Shown piece by piece: positions 19,931 to 30,735 of a DNA stretch of 64,000 bases (position 1 is its first letter; each line of letters opens with the position of its first letter). This stretch comes from Paracoccaceae bacterium (GTDB lineage Bacteria > Pseudomonadota > Alphaproteobacteria > Rhodobacterales > Rhodobacteraceae): assembly GCA_026710155.1 (NCBI GenBank), contig JAPORQ010000066.1:1-64000 (forward strand). The letters run 5' to 3'. A program made the position numbers and the translations under genes. The notes beneath the pieces were generated by a model. It had not been told where the DNA came from. It did no database searches and was given only the letters and a program-made list of their open reading frames with translations.

Positions 19931-19981
19931 GATATATACTTTTTACAATCTACTAATTACAATTATCAATTGGAGAATTTC

Positions 19982-21459
19982 TTGTTTCCATTTGGCAGAA
20001 CCAACCCCTTCCATCCCGGTTATGGGGAATTGCCTCCCGTAATGGCCGGGCGGGACAGGTTGAAAAGGGATTTAAAAATCCGGATGAAGGCGGTCAAGGT
20101 AAAAAAAACCCGTCCGACAGCTATTAGCCTCACAGGCCCTCGGGGATGTGGCAAGACGGCCCTGCTGAAGTGGATCGCAGAGGAAGCCAGAGAAAGCAAT
20201 ATGCCGGTGGTGACCATGGCCTCGGAAAACCTTTCATCGGTAGAAAAGCCATCGCACGGGGGATGGCTCGGAAATTTCCCAGAAACCTCCTGGAGCGTGT
20301 CAGTGGCATAAAGTTGAATGTAGGAGACTTTGGGGCTGGGTTTGACCTGGCTGAAGTTTCACGGGTCGTCGGGGCAGAAGACATGAGTTCATGGCTGGAA
20401 GCTCTGGGCAGCGGGAACACCGGAGGTGTCCTCCTCTTGGACGAGGTCCACAACATGCCACCAGAGGTGGGTCACATCTTTTACAATGCCGCACAGACCG
20501 TTGGCAAGGACTATCCCCTCCTGCTTGTCATTGCCGGCACGCCTGACCTGCCATCGGTTCTCGCCCGTTCGGGTGCCACATTCATTGAGCGGGGGCGAAT
20601 GGAGCGCATCGGCAGGTTGGACAGGGATGATACCCGACAAGCTCTTTTCAAGCCTTTTGGCCGTTGGGTGCGGTTCAATGATGATGCCATGGAACATGTT
20701 CTGGATGAAGTCCAGGACTACCCCTACTTCATCCAGCTCTGGGGGAGTGCCCTCTGGGACACCCTGGCAAGGAATCGAACTTTCCGGCCCGGTATGGATA
20801 TGGTGGATGCTGCCCGCAAGACGGTTGATGAACAAAGATTAGAACTCTACAACTGCAGGGTTGAAGAGCTCGACAATTCCAGATTGCTGGTTCCATTTGC
20901 CGAAATGGCCTGGCGGGTTGGCGAGGGCGGGCAACCGACAAGCCGTGATTTCAATCTGGCTCTCCAGCATCTGTCTCCCCATCAGGGATTTGATGACAGG
21001 GAACAGCTGGAGGTCAGGCAAAAATTGTTGCATACGGGGTTTGTCTGGGAGCCATTGGTTGGTATCTGGGAATATGGCATTCCAAGCCTGGCTTCATATG
21101 TACGGAGAAATGCCGTTGATTTTCTGTTGGAGAGGCTGGAGGAGCAGGGCCTTGTCGAGGCCCTGCAGACAATTGCCAAATGTTTTGGTCCGCCGCAACG
21201 ACAGCCCATGGTCAAGGCCAGGATTGACCTTGACAAGGCCTTGACACTGAATAAATCAGGATACGATCCCCTGGCTTCTTTTCTGGCAATGAAACTCCTG
21301 GGTCCTGTCCAAGACTCCGGCCAGATCCGGTTGAGAGCCCCACACCTCGTACGGGCAACGGTGACGGAAGCCATTCGCCGGGAGTTGCTCACCAAGCCGG
21401 AACCTGATGAAGAAACGGAGTTCTCACCACCGACATCTTCTTTTGAGCCACGGATGTAG
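19982..21459 (+). pseudogene. AAA ATPase (copy 1), single frameshift
   Basis: A relative of the intact ATPase at 30736-32226. TTG 19982 is preceded by GGAG at 19972-19975 and begins FPFGRTNPFHPGYGELPPV, matching NPFQPGYGEIPPV of the other copy. Walker A is GPRGCGKTA; Walker B is GVLLLDEVHNMP; sensor-like IAGTPDL follows. The frame breaks at an A4 run (20244-20247); five A would restore ARGMARKFPRNLLERV in frame. The C-terminal half is intact and ends EPRM. Both frames remain otherwise open, so the lesion is recent, programmed, or an error. Confidence 0.75.
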
Positions 21460-21483
21460 GGATCATTCCCAAAATGAAGTCTC

Positions 21484-21687
21484 GTGGATTTGACCAGGCA
21501 GTTGGACGCACCGGAGGTAGGCATGAATACAATGAACGAGAGTTGCAACAAGGGTTGGAAACTCCTTGGGACCAAGATGGGAAAAGACAATGCCAGGCTG
21601 TACCGGATGATGAATTTCAATCTTGGATATGATACGAGGAAACCGTCAAGTTGTTGTTGGATTTCAATGATATATCCTATTCTTTAG
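21484..21687 (+). pseudogene. Truncated relative of the 1119-1382 coiled-coil protein
   Basis: Reads DLTRQLDAPEVGMNTMNESC and then KGWKLLGTKM, matching DLDRRLSVLEERMNTITENY and RGWKLLEAKM of the protein at 1119. After KDNAR the similarity stops; the transmembrane helix is lost, and a MITE-like element begins at 21687. It lies 25 bases after the ATPase stop, as the intact homologue lies after HepT. Confidence 0.65.
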
Positions 21688-21824
21688 AGCCTGAATCATA
21701 AGTCACAAAACATTAAAAATGATGCTGTTCAACCTAAAATTCAGAACTGACTTGGAAGAAAAAATGGTTTCTTTTCTGGAAATGTATTGAATTTGCTACA
21801 TTTCTCGACTTATGGAACAGGCTC
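21687..21824 (+). repeat. MITE-like element, copy 2
   Basis: 138 bp with ends GAGCCTGAATCATAAGTC and GACTTATGGAACAGGCTC, which are imperfect inverted repeats (GAGCCTG and CATAAGTC matched). It is flanked by TTA on both sides, a possible but short target duplication. It ends 16 bases before the lytic transglycosylase stop. Confidence 0.85.
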
Positions 21825-21839
21825 TTAAACCAGTCAAGA

Positions 21840-22427
21840 TCAAAACAAGCCGATTCTACACCCTCTCAACTGGCTTCGATATTGACGTTCTATGTCGGCA
21901 ACCTTGTCGGAAACATCAATTAACCAAGCTTTCTGTCTGTAACTGCCCTTGCGATATCCATTGTGCCCCTCATGATAGGCCAGGTAAACCCTTTTGGCAT
22001 CACTTTTGGAAATATTCAAGTCACGTGCTGAGATATCAGTGTACCAACCGATGAATTCTACGACATCACCATAGTTTGTTCTACTGACCCTTCGATTACC
22101 AGTGGATTCCTGATACCATTTCCAGGTGCCATCCAAAACCTGCCCATAACCATATGCCGTGGTTTCATAACCGGCGGGAATGACACCCATCCTGAATTTG
22201 CGAGGAGGTCTGGCATTTCTTACAAATTTACTTTCCTGGTAAATTACGGCCATCTGAACAGACATCGGGACACCCCATTTTTTCTCGACTCGATCCATGT
22301 GTCTATACCAGTTGGGATTGCTTTTCACGATATTGCAGGCATTGTCAATTCTGTCAGGAGGACCAAAATCAACAATACTACAACCAGCCAAACCGGCCAG
22401 CAAAATTACAAGAAGAAATTTTTTCAC
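21840..22427 (-). CDS. Lytic transglycosylase-like lipoprotein
   Basis: About 195 residues, starting at GTG 22427 with a lipoprotein signal (KKFLLVILLAGLAGC; lipobox LAGC). An SLT/lysozyme-like fold is suggested by IYQESKFV (candidate catalytic Glu), AYGYGQVLDGTWKWY and LAYHEGHNGY. It would be anchored in the envelope and cleave peptidoglycan glycan strands. The downstream end lies next to MITE copy 2, which has not disrupted it. Confidence 0.8.
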   Translation of the reverse strand: MKKFLLVILLAGLAGCSIVDFGPPDRIDNACNIVKSNPNWYRHMDRVEKKWGVPMSVQMAVIYQESKFVRNARPPRKFRMGVIPAGYETTAYGYGQVLDGTWKWYQESTGNRRVSRTNYGDVVEFIGWYTDISARDLNISKSDAKRVYLAYHEGHNGYRKGSYRQKAWLIDVSDKVADIERQYRSQLRGCRIGLF

Positions 22428-22712
22428 TATAGTATCTTTGTTATCATGATGAGAACACTTCAAGGGTTCCGCACCCAACCCCATATTCTCAAAATTGAAC
22501 TGCTCTGGTGCGAATGATTGTTATATCCTAACGAAAAATTCAAAATTTTCAACTAAAAATTAGCATTGGTATTTTTTTCAGACCTTCTATTTGTACTACT
22601 GAAATTTGGTTTCCATGAGGCATGCCATGGCTAGAAAATGTTAATGCCTCCCTGCTTGAAAGGAATATCTGAATTTCGCACAAAATTGGCAGCCATAAAG
22701 GGCTTGATCTGA

Positions 22713-23819
22713 ATGGACCGAAGGAACAAAACGGAAATGCATCTCACCTTGCGAAAAGATGAAGTTCTGGCCAGAACTATGAGCGATATGAGGCTGGGCA
22801 TTCCGGTGGTCATCAAGGATAATGACAATGCTTGTGTTGTTCTGCCGATAGAAAACGGCTCATTCCCCCGGATGAAGGAATTCCTGGCTGAGGATACGAC
22901 CGTAATGGCTCTCACTCGTCGAAGGGCTGACACTCTTAAGGCGCGGGTTTATGATGGTGATTTGGCTCGTATAATTATCCCTGATGATGCCAGTCTGGAC
23001 TGGGTTAAGGCCATTGCCGATCCCTCTCTTGACCTGAAGGTCCCCTTGAAGGGTCCCCTTGAAACAGAAAGAGGGGGAGAGGTCCATTTGCACAGGATGG
23101 CGATTGAGCTTGCCAGAAAGGCCAGATTGCTACCTGCAGTCCTGGTTCGGATGTTGCAGGGTGAGGAGGTTGGGAAAACCCGGTTTTCCTGTCTGGAGGT
23201 TCAGGATTTTGACCCGAAACAGCAACCGGATGTTTCCCTTGAACTGGTTTCAAAATCCACTCTCCCACTTTCCGAAAAAGTTCCTTCAATGATTTACCTT
23301 TTTCGAGAAAAACTTGGGGGTGATGAACATTGCTCAATTGTTTTTGGCTCTCCACCCAGGAATAGGCCGGTGCTGACCAGACTTCATTCAGGCTGCTTTA
23401 CGGGAGATGTGCTTGGTTCATTGAAATGTGACTGCCAACCGCAGTTACACCTTGCCTTGGAGAGAATGATCAACAATGAAGAGGGAATTCTGCTCTATAT
23501 CAATCAGGAAGGCAGGGGAATTGGCCTCATCAACAAAATAAGGGCCTATTCTCTTCAGGATCAGGGTTTTGACACGGTTGAGGCAAATCATCGTTTGGGT
23601 TTTGAGGATGATGAAAGGGATTTCAGGTTGGGATCGGAAGTCCTGAAACTGCTGGGATATGAAAATCTAAGATTGATGACCAACAATCCGGCCAAGATAA
23701 CCATTCTGGAATCACAGGGAATCAATGTTCATGAACGAATTCCCATCCTGACCGCAGTCAACAAATACAATGCCGAATACATGGCTGTAAAGGCACGAAA
23801 AAGTGGTCACAGACTTTGA
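22713..23819 (+). CDS. ribA: GTP cyclohydrolase II with N-terminal extension
   Basis: 368 residues. The C-terminal half (about 185-368) is RibA: TRLHSGCFTGDVLGSLKCDC carries the zinc cysteines, EGRGIGLINKIRAYSLQD and LMTNNPAKI are conserved. The N-terminal 180 residues are a diverged, apparently non-catalytic extra domain of the kind found in alphaproteobacterial RibA proteins. It commits GTP to riboflavin synthesis. The stop overlaps the next gene's start. I saw no convincing FMN riboswitch in the 230 bases upstream. Confidence 0.9.
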   Translation: MDRRNKTEMHLTLRKDEVLARTMSDMRLGIPVVIKDNDNACVVLPIENGSFPRMKEFLAEDTTVMALTRRRADTLKARVYDGDLARIIIPDDASLDWVKAIADPSLDLKVPLKGPLETERGGEVHLHRMAIELARKARLLPAVLVRMLQGEEVGKTRFSCLEVQDFDPKQQPDVSLELVSKSTLPLSEKVPSMIYLFREKLGGDEHCSIVFGSPPRNRPVLTRLHSGCFTGDVLGSLKCDCQPQLHLALERMINNEEGILLYINQEGRGIGLINKIRAYSLQDQGFDTVEANHRLGFEDDERDFRLGSEVLKLLGYENLRLMTNNPAKITILESQGINVHERIPILTAVNKYNAEYMAVKARKSGHRL

Positions 23820-24328
23820 CCTTCCCAGAAACCATATTCATCGACAAGTGGCATGGATGGTACAAGGGAACAAAATTTCCCTGCTCCATTGGCCGCAGTG
23901 GCATAAAAACCGTTAAAAACGAAGGTGATGGTGTTACACCGGCAGGTGCCTATTTGCTTGAGTATGTCTTGTACCGACCAGACAGGGTATCACGATTCTT
24001 CCTGCCACCACAGGCAATTCCCATCAGAAAAGGGAATATCTGGTCAGATGATCCCCGGGACTCCAACTACAACAGGTTGATTGCCAATGGTACCAATTGG
24101 AAATTCAGCCACGAAAGGATGTTCAGGGCCGATTCACTTTACGATATTGTCATACCAATCGATTACAACAGGGCCGATCCGAAACCAGGCAAGGGATCAG
24201 CGATTTTTCTGCATGTATGGCGGGGGCCTAGAATTCCTACGGAAGGATGTGTGGCCGTTAACTGGAAAACCATGATCTGGATTGCAGGCAATCTCACAAG
24301 CAAGACCCGAATAGCCATCAAATCTTGA
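23816..24328 (+). CDS. L,D-transpeptidase family (YkuD-like) protein
   Basis: A 170-residue protein with a YkuD catalytic segment near the C-terminus: FLHVWRGPRIPTEGCVAV, giving the family His and the (S/T)xGC nucleophilic Cys. TTG 23816 overlaps the ribA stop by four bases, implying coupling. No signal peptide is visible from this start, unusual for a peptidoglycan-acting enzyme; relatives lacking one are known in proteobacteria. DGVTPAGAYLLEY near residue 40 is also typical. Confidence 0.75.
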   Translation: MTFPETIFIDKWHGWYKGTKFPCSIGRSGIKTVKNEGDGVTPAGAYLLEYVLYRPDRVSRFFLPPQAIPIRKGNIWSDDPRDSNYNRLIANGTNWKFSHERMFRADSLYDIVIPIDYNRADPKPGKGSAIFLHVWRGPRIPTEGCVAVNWKTMIWIAGNLTSKTRIAIKS

Positions 24329-24342
24329 CTCAAGTGTCCTGA

Positions 24343-25002
24343 TTACCGTTTGGAATAATCCCGTTCTCCAAAAATGGCTGTACCAACACGTATGTGGGTT
24401 GCTCCCATTCTAACGGCCGAATCAAAATCATTGCTCATGCCCATGCTCAGGTTGGATAATCCATTTCGTTTGGCAAGATTGGCGAGAAGACCAAAATGCA
24501 GGGCCGGTTCTTCGTCAAAGGGGGGTATGCACATGAGTCCCAAGAGAGGCAGGTTGTACTTCCTGATTTCAGTTACCAGCTGATCGGTCTCACCGGGCAA
24601 GATACCAGACTTTTGTGGTTCCTCACCGGTATTCACCTGAACAAACAGGTCCGGACAGGTGCCGATTTCGTCGGCGATACGAACAATTCTGGTAACCAGA
24701 CTGGCACGATCAATCGAGTGGATGCAATGAAAGAGTTGCATGGCTTGTCTAGCCTTGTTCGATTGCAGGGGGCCAAGAAGGTGTATTTTGGTTTGAGGAT
24801 ATGTTGCCAGAAATTCCGGCCATTTACCTACAGCTTCCTGAACCCTGTTTTCACCAAATTCCTCATGGCCTTCTGCCAAAAGACCCAAAACCCTCTCATT
24901 GGGTTGCAGTTTGGAAACGGCAATTACCCGGGTTGAACCAATTGACCTGTTGGTTTCCTTTTCAGCCTTTTGAACCCGGGATACAATTTCGGATAGAGAC
25001 AT
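24343..25002 (-). CDS. yggS: YggS-family PLP homeostasis protein
   Basis: A 219-residue alanine-racemase-fold protein. The PLP lysine is in VIAVSKLQPNE; HEEFGENRVQEA, LLGPLQSNKARQA and LSMGMSNDFDSAVRMG are family hallmarks. The start is ATG 25002; an earlier in-frame start would add residues absent from the family. It converges on the L,D-transpeptidase gene with a gap of only 14 bases. Confidence 0.9.
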   Translation of the reverse strand: MSLSEIVSRVQKAEKETNRSIGSTRVIAVSKLQPNERVLGLLAEGHEEFGENRVQEAVGKWPEFLATYPQTKIHLLGPLQSNKARQAMQLFHCIHSIDRASLVTRIVRIADEIGTCPDLFVQVNTGEEPQKSGILPGETDQLVTEIRKYNLPLLGLMCIPPFDEEPALHFGLLANLAKRNGLSNLSMGMSNDFDSAVRMGATHIRVGTAIFGERDYSKR

Positions 25003-25289
25003 TTCGATTATAATCAATGAGTTTGGAAAATTTTCAGTTATTGACACTGATACAGTAAATAACCATTACTCCGGTAATTTCCATTTTGAACAAAAAAATT
25101 AATATCAATCCTGTTGGAACTGGTTAAACAATTAAAATATCTGTAATTATTGAAGTGGTAATGAACATAGGTTAATTTAGGAATGTTCAATCCGACCAGA
25201 CAATTGGGTGCATTTACGGTGTCTGTTTTTGATTTGGGCCATAGTAGGTCAAATCAGTGGCATGGCCTAAGGACGAAAGGTAACTTGAT

Positions 25290-25781
25290 ATGATTAGGAC
25301 AAAGTCTCTTGGCTTTATATTGGCACTATTCGTAGTATTTTCTTTGAGTGCCTGTTCAAATGGCGTGAATATCTTTGGAGGTGGGGATAGAACCGTACCC
25401 AAGGCCGAGGAAAAGGCGGAAGTTGAATCCGAGGGAAGGCCACAGCGATTGCGGGACCTGTTTCTCATGCAGAATTCCTCCACCGAGTTGAAAGTCAACA
25501 GGTTTATCTGGAAGGCAACTCTGGAAGTGCTCGATTTCATGCCCATTGAGGAAGTTGATCCATTTACCGGCATCATTCAATTTGGGTGGGCAATACCACC
25601 AGGTGGTACCAGGGAGTACCAGGCAACGGTTGTAGTCAGCGATCCTTCCCTTGATGCAAGATCACTCCAGGTCACATTCAGAACAAGAGCGGGAGTGGTT
25701 GATCCGGATCTGAACAGGGAAATAGAAAATTCCATTCTGGCAAGGGCCCGCCAACTCAAGATTGCAGAGTTGGGCTTCTAG
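25290..25781 (+). CDS. DUF3576 lipoprotein
   Basis: 163 residues with a lipoprotein signal (GFILALFVVFSLSAC, lipobox LSAC near residue 22). The body includes FIWKATLEVLDFMP and DPFTGIIQFGWA, characteristic of DUF3576, an alphaproteobacterial family of unknown function commonly next to leuS. It is 18 bases upstream of leuS and likely in its operon. Confidence 0.85.
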   Translation: MIRTKSLGFILALFVVFSLSACSNGVNIFGGGDRTVPKAEEKAEVESEGRPQRLRDLFLMQNSSTELKVNRFIWKATLEVLDFMPIEEVDPFTGIIQFGWAIPPGGTREYQATVVVSDPSLDARSLQVTFRTRAGVVDPDLNREIENSILARARQLKIAELGF

Positions 25782-25799
25782 ACATATCTGGAAAAATCA

Positions 25800-28361
25800 A
25801 TGACAGGATATGATTTCCTGAAACAGGAGTGTTTCTGGCAGCAGGAATGGGAAAAGGCTGGGGTTTTTGAGGCTTCGTCCGATCGGAGTCTTCCCAAATA
25901 CTATGTTTTGGAAATGTTTCCCTATCCCTCGGGGAAAATTCACATGGGGCATGTTCGCAACTATACCATGGGTGATGTCATTGCCCGGTACAAGATTGCC
26001 AAGGGCTTCAATGTGCTTCACCCAATGGGCTGGGATGCTTTCGGCTTGCCGGCCGAAAATGCTGCTCTCAAGAACAACGAACATCCGGACAGATGGACCC
26101 ATCAAAATATTTCCGAAATGAGAAAACAGCTCAAGACGCTGGGATTGTCCATAGATTGGAAAAGGGAACTGGCCACCTGTGACAAGGAGTATTATGGCCA
26201 GCAACAGGCCCTGTTCCTGGATATGATGGCCAAGGGTTTGGTTGACAGGAAAACAACCCTTGTAAACTGGGACCCGGTGGATGGGACTGTTTTGGCCAAC
26301 GAACAGGTCATCGATGGAATGGGTTGGCGTTCCGGGGCCAAGGTTGAACAAAAGGAACTTTCCCAGTGGGTGTTCAGAATAACCGATTTTTCGGAAGATC
26401 TGCTGGAGGCCATTGACGGGCTTGAGGGCTGGCCGGACAAGGTCCGCCTCATGCAGCGAAACTGGATCGGTAAATCCAGCGGTCTGGAATTCGATTTTGA
26501 AACCATTGACTGTCCTGAGGGGATTGACAAGCTGAAGGTTTATACAACCAGGCCGGATACCCTGATGGGCGCCACCTTTGCAGCTGTATCGCCGGAACAT
26601 CCACTTGCCAGAGCAATTGCCAGGAAAAATCCTGAAGTTGAGGAATTCATTCGGGATTGTCGGCAGGCGGGAACCTCGGAAGTGGAACTCGAGTTGCTGG
26701 AGAAAAGGGGAGTGGATACCGGCTTCAAGGTCCGCCATCCACTTGACCCGGATATATTCCTACCTATCTGGGTGGCAAATTTCATTCTCAATACTGTTGG
26801 TACCGGAGCAATCTTCGGCTGTCCGGCCCATGACCAGAGGGATTTGGATTTTACCAGAAAGTATGATCTGCCGGTCATTGATGTATTTTTTCCCGAGGAT
26901 TCGGATACACCCGTGGGCAATGAAGCCTATGTTCCACCCAAAACCCAGAGGGTAAAATATTTGCGGGGTTTTGCAGGTGATGAGTTGCAAACGGGGGGCG
27001 AAGGTATCACTGCTGCCATAGCTTATTGTGAGGAAAGGGGAATAGGCAGGAAAGTTGTCAGGTACCGTCTGCGGGATTGGGGTATCAGCAGGCAAAGATA
27101 CTGGGGATGTCCCATTCCAGTAATCCATTGCCCCAATTGTGGCATCGTACCGGAAAAAAAGGAAAATTTGCCGGTTGAGCTGCCGATCGATGTGAGTTTT
27201 GAGAAACCCGGCAATCCCCTTGATCACCACCCAACTTTCAAACAATGCACATGTCCCAATTGTGGATCTGCTGCCTTGAGGGAAACCGATACCATGGATA
27301 CCTTTGTCGACAGTTCATGGTATTTTGTACGCTATACAGCACCCAGCGAAAAAACACCAACAAACCTGGCTATGGCTGATTACTGGATGAATGTCGATCA
27401 GTATATCGGTGGCATTGAACATGCCATTCTGCATTTGCTGTATTCCCGTTTTTTTGCCCGGGCCATGCAACTGACCGGGCATTTGTCAGAAAAGTGCAGG
27501 GAACCCTTTGATTCACTCTTTACCCAGGGGATGGTCAATCATGCCATTTACCAGACCAGGGACAGGAATGGTCGACCGATCTATTACTTTCCTACCGAGG
27601 TTGAGGTATCAGGAACAGAAGCCAGGTTGAAAAGCACTGGAGAGCCCGTTGAGATTATTCCTTCGGCCAAAATGGCAAAGTCAAAAAACAATATCATTGA
27701 TCCCCAGGGTTTGATCAAACAGCATGGGGCAGATACTGCCAGATGGTATATGGTTTCTGATTCACCACCGGACAGAGACATCGAATGGACAACAACAGGC
27801 GTGGAAGCTGCCTCCAAGCACTTGGAGCGGGTATGGCGGCTTGCCAACGATATCAATTCGATGGACGATGCGGGAACTCCCAACGAGGATTTGAAACTGA
27901 AGAAAATCCTTCACCAGACCATCAACGAATTTGGCAGGGAGATTGAGGGGTTTATCTTCAACAAGGCCATCGCAAGGCTTTATGAACTGTATAATGCAAT
28001 GGTAAGATCCAAGGCCAGTGCCAGTGTAAAAAAGACAACCATGTTAACCTATGCCCAGCTTATGGCCCCCATAACACCCCATTTGGCTGAGGAAATCTGG
28101 CGTTTGCTTGGAGGCAGGGATTTTGTGGTCAAGACCGAGTGGCCCAAAGCCGATCCCGAATACCTGAAAGTGGATCAAATCACCATGCCCATACAGATTA
28201 ATGGAAAATTGAGATCAAGGATTGAAGTTGCCAAGGGTCTTCCAAAGGATCAGGTTCTCAAGATGGTGCTTGAAGATGAAGTTGTTACAAGGTATCTTGA
28301 TGGTAATGAACCTCGTAAAACAATTGTAGTGCCAGACAGGATTGTGAATATTGTTGTCTAG
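25800..28361 (+). CDS. leuS: Leucyl-tRNA synthetase
   Basis: 853 residues. The HIGH motif occurs as HMGH in [19 protein letters not shown] (about 38-56), the CP1 editing domain carries [12 protein letters not shown], zinc-like Cys pairs CPNCG occur twice (about residues 443 and 485), and [11 protein letters not shown] precedes the KMSKS loop. That loop reads KMAKSKNN (about 623), with Ala in place of the usual first Ser. The gene overlaps lptE by 11 bases, indicating a coupled operon with lptE and holA. Confidence 0.95.
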   Translation: MTGYDFLKQECFWQQEWEKAGVFEASSDRSLPKYYVLEMFPYPSGKIHMGHVRNYTMGDVIARYKIAKGFNVLHPMGWDAFGLPAENAALKNNEHPDRWTHQNISEMRKQLKTLGLSIDWKRELATCDKEYYGQQQALFLDMMAKGLVDRKTTLVNWDPVDGTVLANEQVIDGMGWRSGAKVEQKELSQWVFRITDFSEDLLEAIDGLEGWPDKVRLMQRNWIGKSSGLEFDFETIDCPEGIDKLKVYTTRPDTLMGATFAAVSPEHPLARAIARKNPEVEEFIRDCRQAGTSEVELELLEKRGVDTGFKVRHPLDPDIFLPIWVANFILNTVGTGAIFGCPAHDQRDLDFTRKYDLPVIDVFFPEDSDTPVGNEAYVPPKTQRVKYLRGFAGDELQTGGEGITAAIAYCEERGIGRKVVRYRLRDWGISRQRYWGCPIPVIHCPNCGIVPEKKENLPVELPIDVSFEKPGNPLDHHPTFKQCTCPNCGSAALRETDTMDTFVDSSWYFVRYTAPSEKTPTNLAMADYWMNVDQYIGGIEHAILHLLYSRFFARAMQLTGHLSEKCREPFDSLFTQGMVNHAIYQTRDRNGRPIYYFPTEVEVSGTEARLKSTGEPVEIIPSAKMAKSKNNIIDPQGLIKQHGADTARWYMVSDSPPDRDIEWTTTGVEAASKHLERVWRLANDINSMDDAGTPNEDLKLKKILHQTINEFGREIEGFIFNKAIARLYELYNAMVRSKASASVKKTTMLTYAQLMAPITPHLAEEIWRLLGGRDFVVKTEWPKADPEYLKVDQITMPIQINGKLRSRIEVAKGLPKDQVLKMVLEDEVVTRYLDGNEPRKTIVVPDRIVNIVV

Positions 28362-28884
28362 ATGGAAAATAATCGGACTGGTCACACTTTGTTCGCTGGT
28401 CGCTGGATGTGAATTCTCTCCATTGTACGGCCCGGATTCACCATGGGAATCACATGCCAATCAAACCGATATTACGGTAACCGGCAATTTGGATCCAAGA
28501 AAACTGGAATCGGTTCTCCTTGATCAGTTCGGTAAGCCGACTGGAGAAAGAAGCCATCACCTGACCGTTGACTTTGTTATTTCCGACGAAAGTGGTCCCA
28601 TTCAGGGATCAGGAGGAGTTTATCAATACATCGTTGTCGGCAAGGCCAAAGTAGCTTTTTTTGATTTGAATAGTGGTGATCTGATTTACTCGGATACCAT
28701 AAATGCAAGGGCAAGATGGACATCATCCGAGGTTAGAGACAAAGAAAATAAAGTGGTAAGTAATGAGGTTCTGGCCAATCTTGAATCAAGGGATGATGCC
28801 CTGAACAGGCTCAGAAGGCTGATGGCCGACAGAATTCATAACAGAATAATTGCGATAAAGCCAAATAAAGATATCCAACAATGA
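28351..28884 (+). CDS. lptE: LPS assembly lipoprotein LptE
   Basis: 177 residues starting at TTG 28351 inside the leuS end, with lipoprotein signal [12 protein letters not shown] and then EFSPLYG, the typical LptE opening (C.FxPLYG). It acts with LptD in LPS transport at the outer membrane. The order leuS-lptE-holA is common. The ATG of holA overlaps the stop by four bases. Confidence 0.85.
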   Translation: MLSRWKIIGLVTLCSLVAGCEFSPLYGPDSPWESHANQTDITVTGNLDPRKLESVLLDQFGKPTGERSHHLTVDFVISDESGPIQGSGGVYQYIVVGKAKVAFFDLNSGDLIYSDTINARARWTSSEVRDKENKVVSNEVLANLESRDDALNRLRRLMADRIHNRIIAIKPNKDIQQ

Positions 28885-29894
28885 AACTGTATCCCAACCA
28901 ATTGCCAGCCCATTTGCGAACAGGTGATTGGAAAAGTGGGTATTTGATATTTGGAGACGACCAGGCCCTTGTGGATCAACACCGGGACCGGATTGTAAAT
29001 TCGATAGCTGGTCCCAATGCCATGCAGGAAATGCTGCTGGATAAAATCGAAGCCACCGACCTCAGCCAACAGCCTGGCTTGTTGGAAGCACTGGTGAAGG
29101 CTCAAAGTTTTTTTGGTGGCCAGCGGGTTGTTTGTCTCGACAACGCATCGGACCAGAACAGCAAGTTGATCTTTTCCGAATTGGATGAATGGAAGGATGG
29201 TTTTGCTCACATCATTGTAACTTCAAGCCGCTTGCGACCTTCTTCCACCCTTCGGAAAAGATTTGAAAGTGACAATGGTTTGGCTGCCCTTGGCATTTAT
29301 ACTGAAAACCTGAGCCAGCAGGATATTGCGTTCCTCCTCAATGAGGCCAATCTTGCAAATGTGGATGCCGATGCCATGAAACTGTTGGTAGCAGTCGTAG
29401 AGGAACTGGAACCTTCAACCATCAAATCACTTGTTGAAAAACTGGCCATCTACAAACATGAGGATTCCACTCCCCTTTGTGAAGAGGACATCAGAGCCTG
29501 TGTTCCAGAATTTGGTGAGGCCGGATTGGACAGGCTTTTGGAAGCGGTTGCCGACAGGAAGTTGAAGGAAGTGGGGCTGTTGTTCAGAAAACTGTCCAAG
29601 CAGGACAGTGAACCGGTCAGGGTATGTCTGTTTTCCAAAAGGAAATTTCGCAATATATTGACCGTGGCAAGCCATATCGGTGGTCCCGAGGTCGGATTGT
29701 CCAAGATTAAACCACCACTATTTGGCTCCCGTCGCAACAATATGCTCAGGCAGTCAAGACTTTGGGGAGCATCAGGTGCTGAATGGGCTTTACTTGAATT
29801 GATCAAGGTTGATCAGATTATCCGTGGTTCGGGTACCAAGCCCGTTGAGGCGATCATGGAAAGAACCCTTCACAGAATAGCAGGTTATCACTGA
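28881..29894 (+). CDS. holA: DNA polymerase III delta subunit
   Basis: 337 residues of the clamp-loader delta fold. The N-terminal domain has YLIFGDDQALVDQHRD and a degenerate P-loop region; RVVCLDNAS and IIVTSSRLRPSSTLRK follow, and the C-terminal helical collar includes RRNNMLRQSRLW. Position after lptE and length support HolA. The stop overlaps the GST start (TGATG). Confidence 0.85.
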   Translation: MKLYPNQLPAHLRTGDWKSGYLIFGDDQALVDQHRDRIVNSIAGPNAMQEMLLDKIEATDLSQQPGLLEALVKAQSFFGGQRVVCLDNASDQNSKLIFSELDEWKDGFAHIIVTSSRLRPSSTLRKRFESDNGLAALGIYTENLSQQDIAFLLNEANLANVDADAMKLLVAVVEELEPSTIKSLVEKLAIYKHEDSTPLCEEDIRACVPEFGEAGLDRLLEAVADRKLKEVGLLFRKLSKQDSEPVRVCLFSKRKFRNILTVASHIGGPEVGLSKIKPPLFGSRRNNMLRQSRLWGASGAEWALLELIKVDQIIRGSGTKPVEAIMERTLHRIAGYH

Positions 29895-30484
29895 TGGACA
29901 TCAAGATTTATGGTCATAAGCACAGCCGTGCCTTCAGGGTCTTGTGGATGTTGGAGGAACTCGGTATGGATTATGTGAGTTATCCAACCCAACCCCACAC
30001 CGAGGAATTGCTCAAACTATCACCCTTTGGGAAAATCCCAGTCGCAGTTGTGGAATCTGAAGTAATCACGGATAGTACGGCCATATTGACTTACCTCGCT
30101 GAAAGCCAATCAACGTTTACCTTTCAGGCTGGAACATTTGCACGTGCCAAGCAGGACAGTTTGACATTCATGCTTCTTGATGAACTTGAAACATGTGTCT
30201 GGAATGCAGCCAAGCACAGTTTTGTATTACCGTCTGACAAACGGGTCAACTCGCTAAAACCCACTCTGAAATGGGAATTCAGTCAATCGCTGGAGAAAAT
30301 AGTTGCCCACATGAATCTAGAGAACTTCCTCTTGGGTGAGATCATGACCATACCGGATTTCATCCTGACCCATTGTCTTGATTGGTCAAAGGCGGCCAAG
30401 TTCAAGGAATTTCCGGAAGCAATATTGAATTACCATGCCAGAATAGTTCAACGAAAAGCCTACCGGAAAGTAGCCAATTGCTAA
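29894..30484 (+). CDS. Glutathione S-transferase family protein
   Basis: 196 residues. The N-terminal thioredoxin-like half (1-75) has IKIYGHKHSRAFRVLWMLEELG, broken by the usual GST loop, and SPFGKIPV with the cis-Pro; the segment SEVITDSTAILTYLAE contains the glutathione gamma-Glu site. The C-terminal helical half is shorter than usual. It overlaps the holA stop by one base, so likely the last gene of the leuS operon. The substrate cannot be inferred. Confidence 0.85.
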   Translation: MDIKIYGHKHSRAFRVLWMLEELGMDYVSYPTQPHTEELLKLSPFGKIPVAVVESEVITDSTAILTYLAESQSTFTFQAGTFARAKQDSLTFMLLDELETCVWNAAKHSFVLPSDKRVNSLKPTLKWEFSQSLEKIVAHMNLENFLLGEIMTIPDFILTHCLDWSKAAKFKEFPEAILNYHARIVQRKAYRKVANC

Positions 30485-30735
30485 ATAAAACCCTGCGTTT
30501 CAATATAAAATGAGAGTAACTATTCAGGTATCCTGAGTGCCCTGAAAATAGGTAAAATCGGAATCACCAAATATATTTTTCAGTACAATCCTTTACATTA
30601 TTTGTCAATAAAATCCGTAATCCTTCAAAAGATAGATAAAAAATCTACTGAAATTTGATATGATATATTGACAAGTTCATCACCTGAATAGTTACGAACT
30701 ATGTTTTATCCAACAAAAAACCGGTATCAATCAGA

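Noticed and set aside
22485..22712. FMN riboswitch before ribA
   Set aside because: The conserved RFN helices were not recognisable, and the spacing is short.
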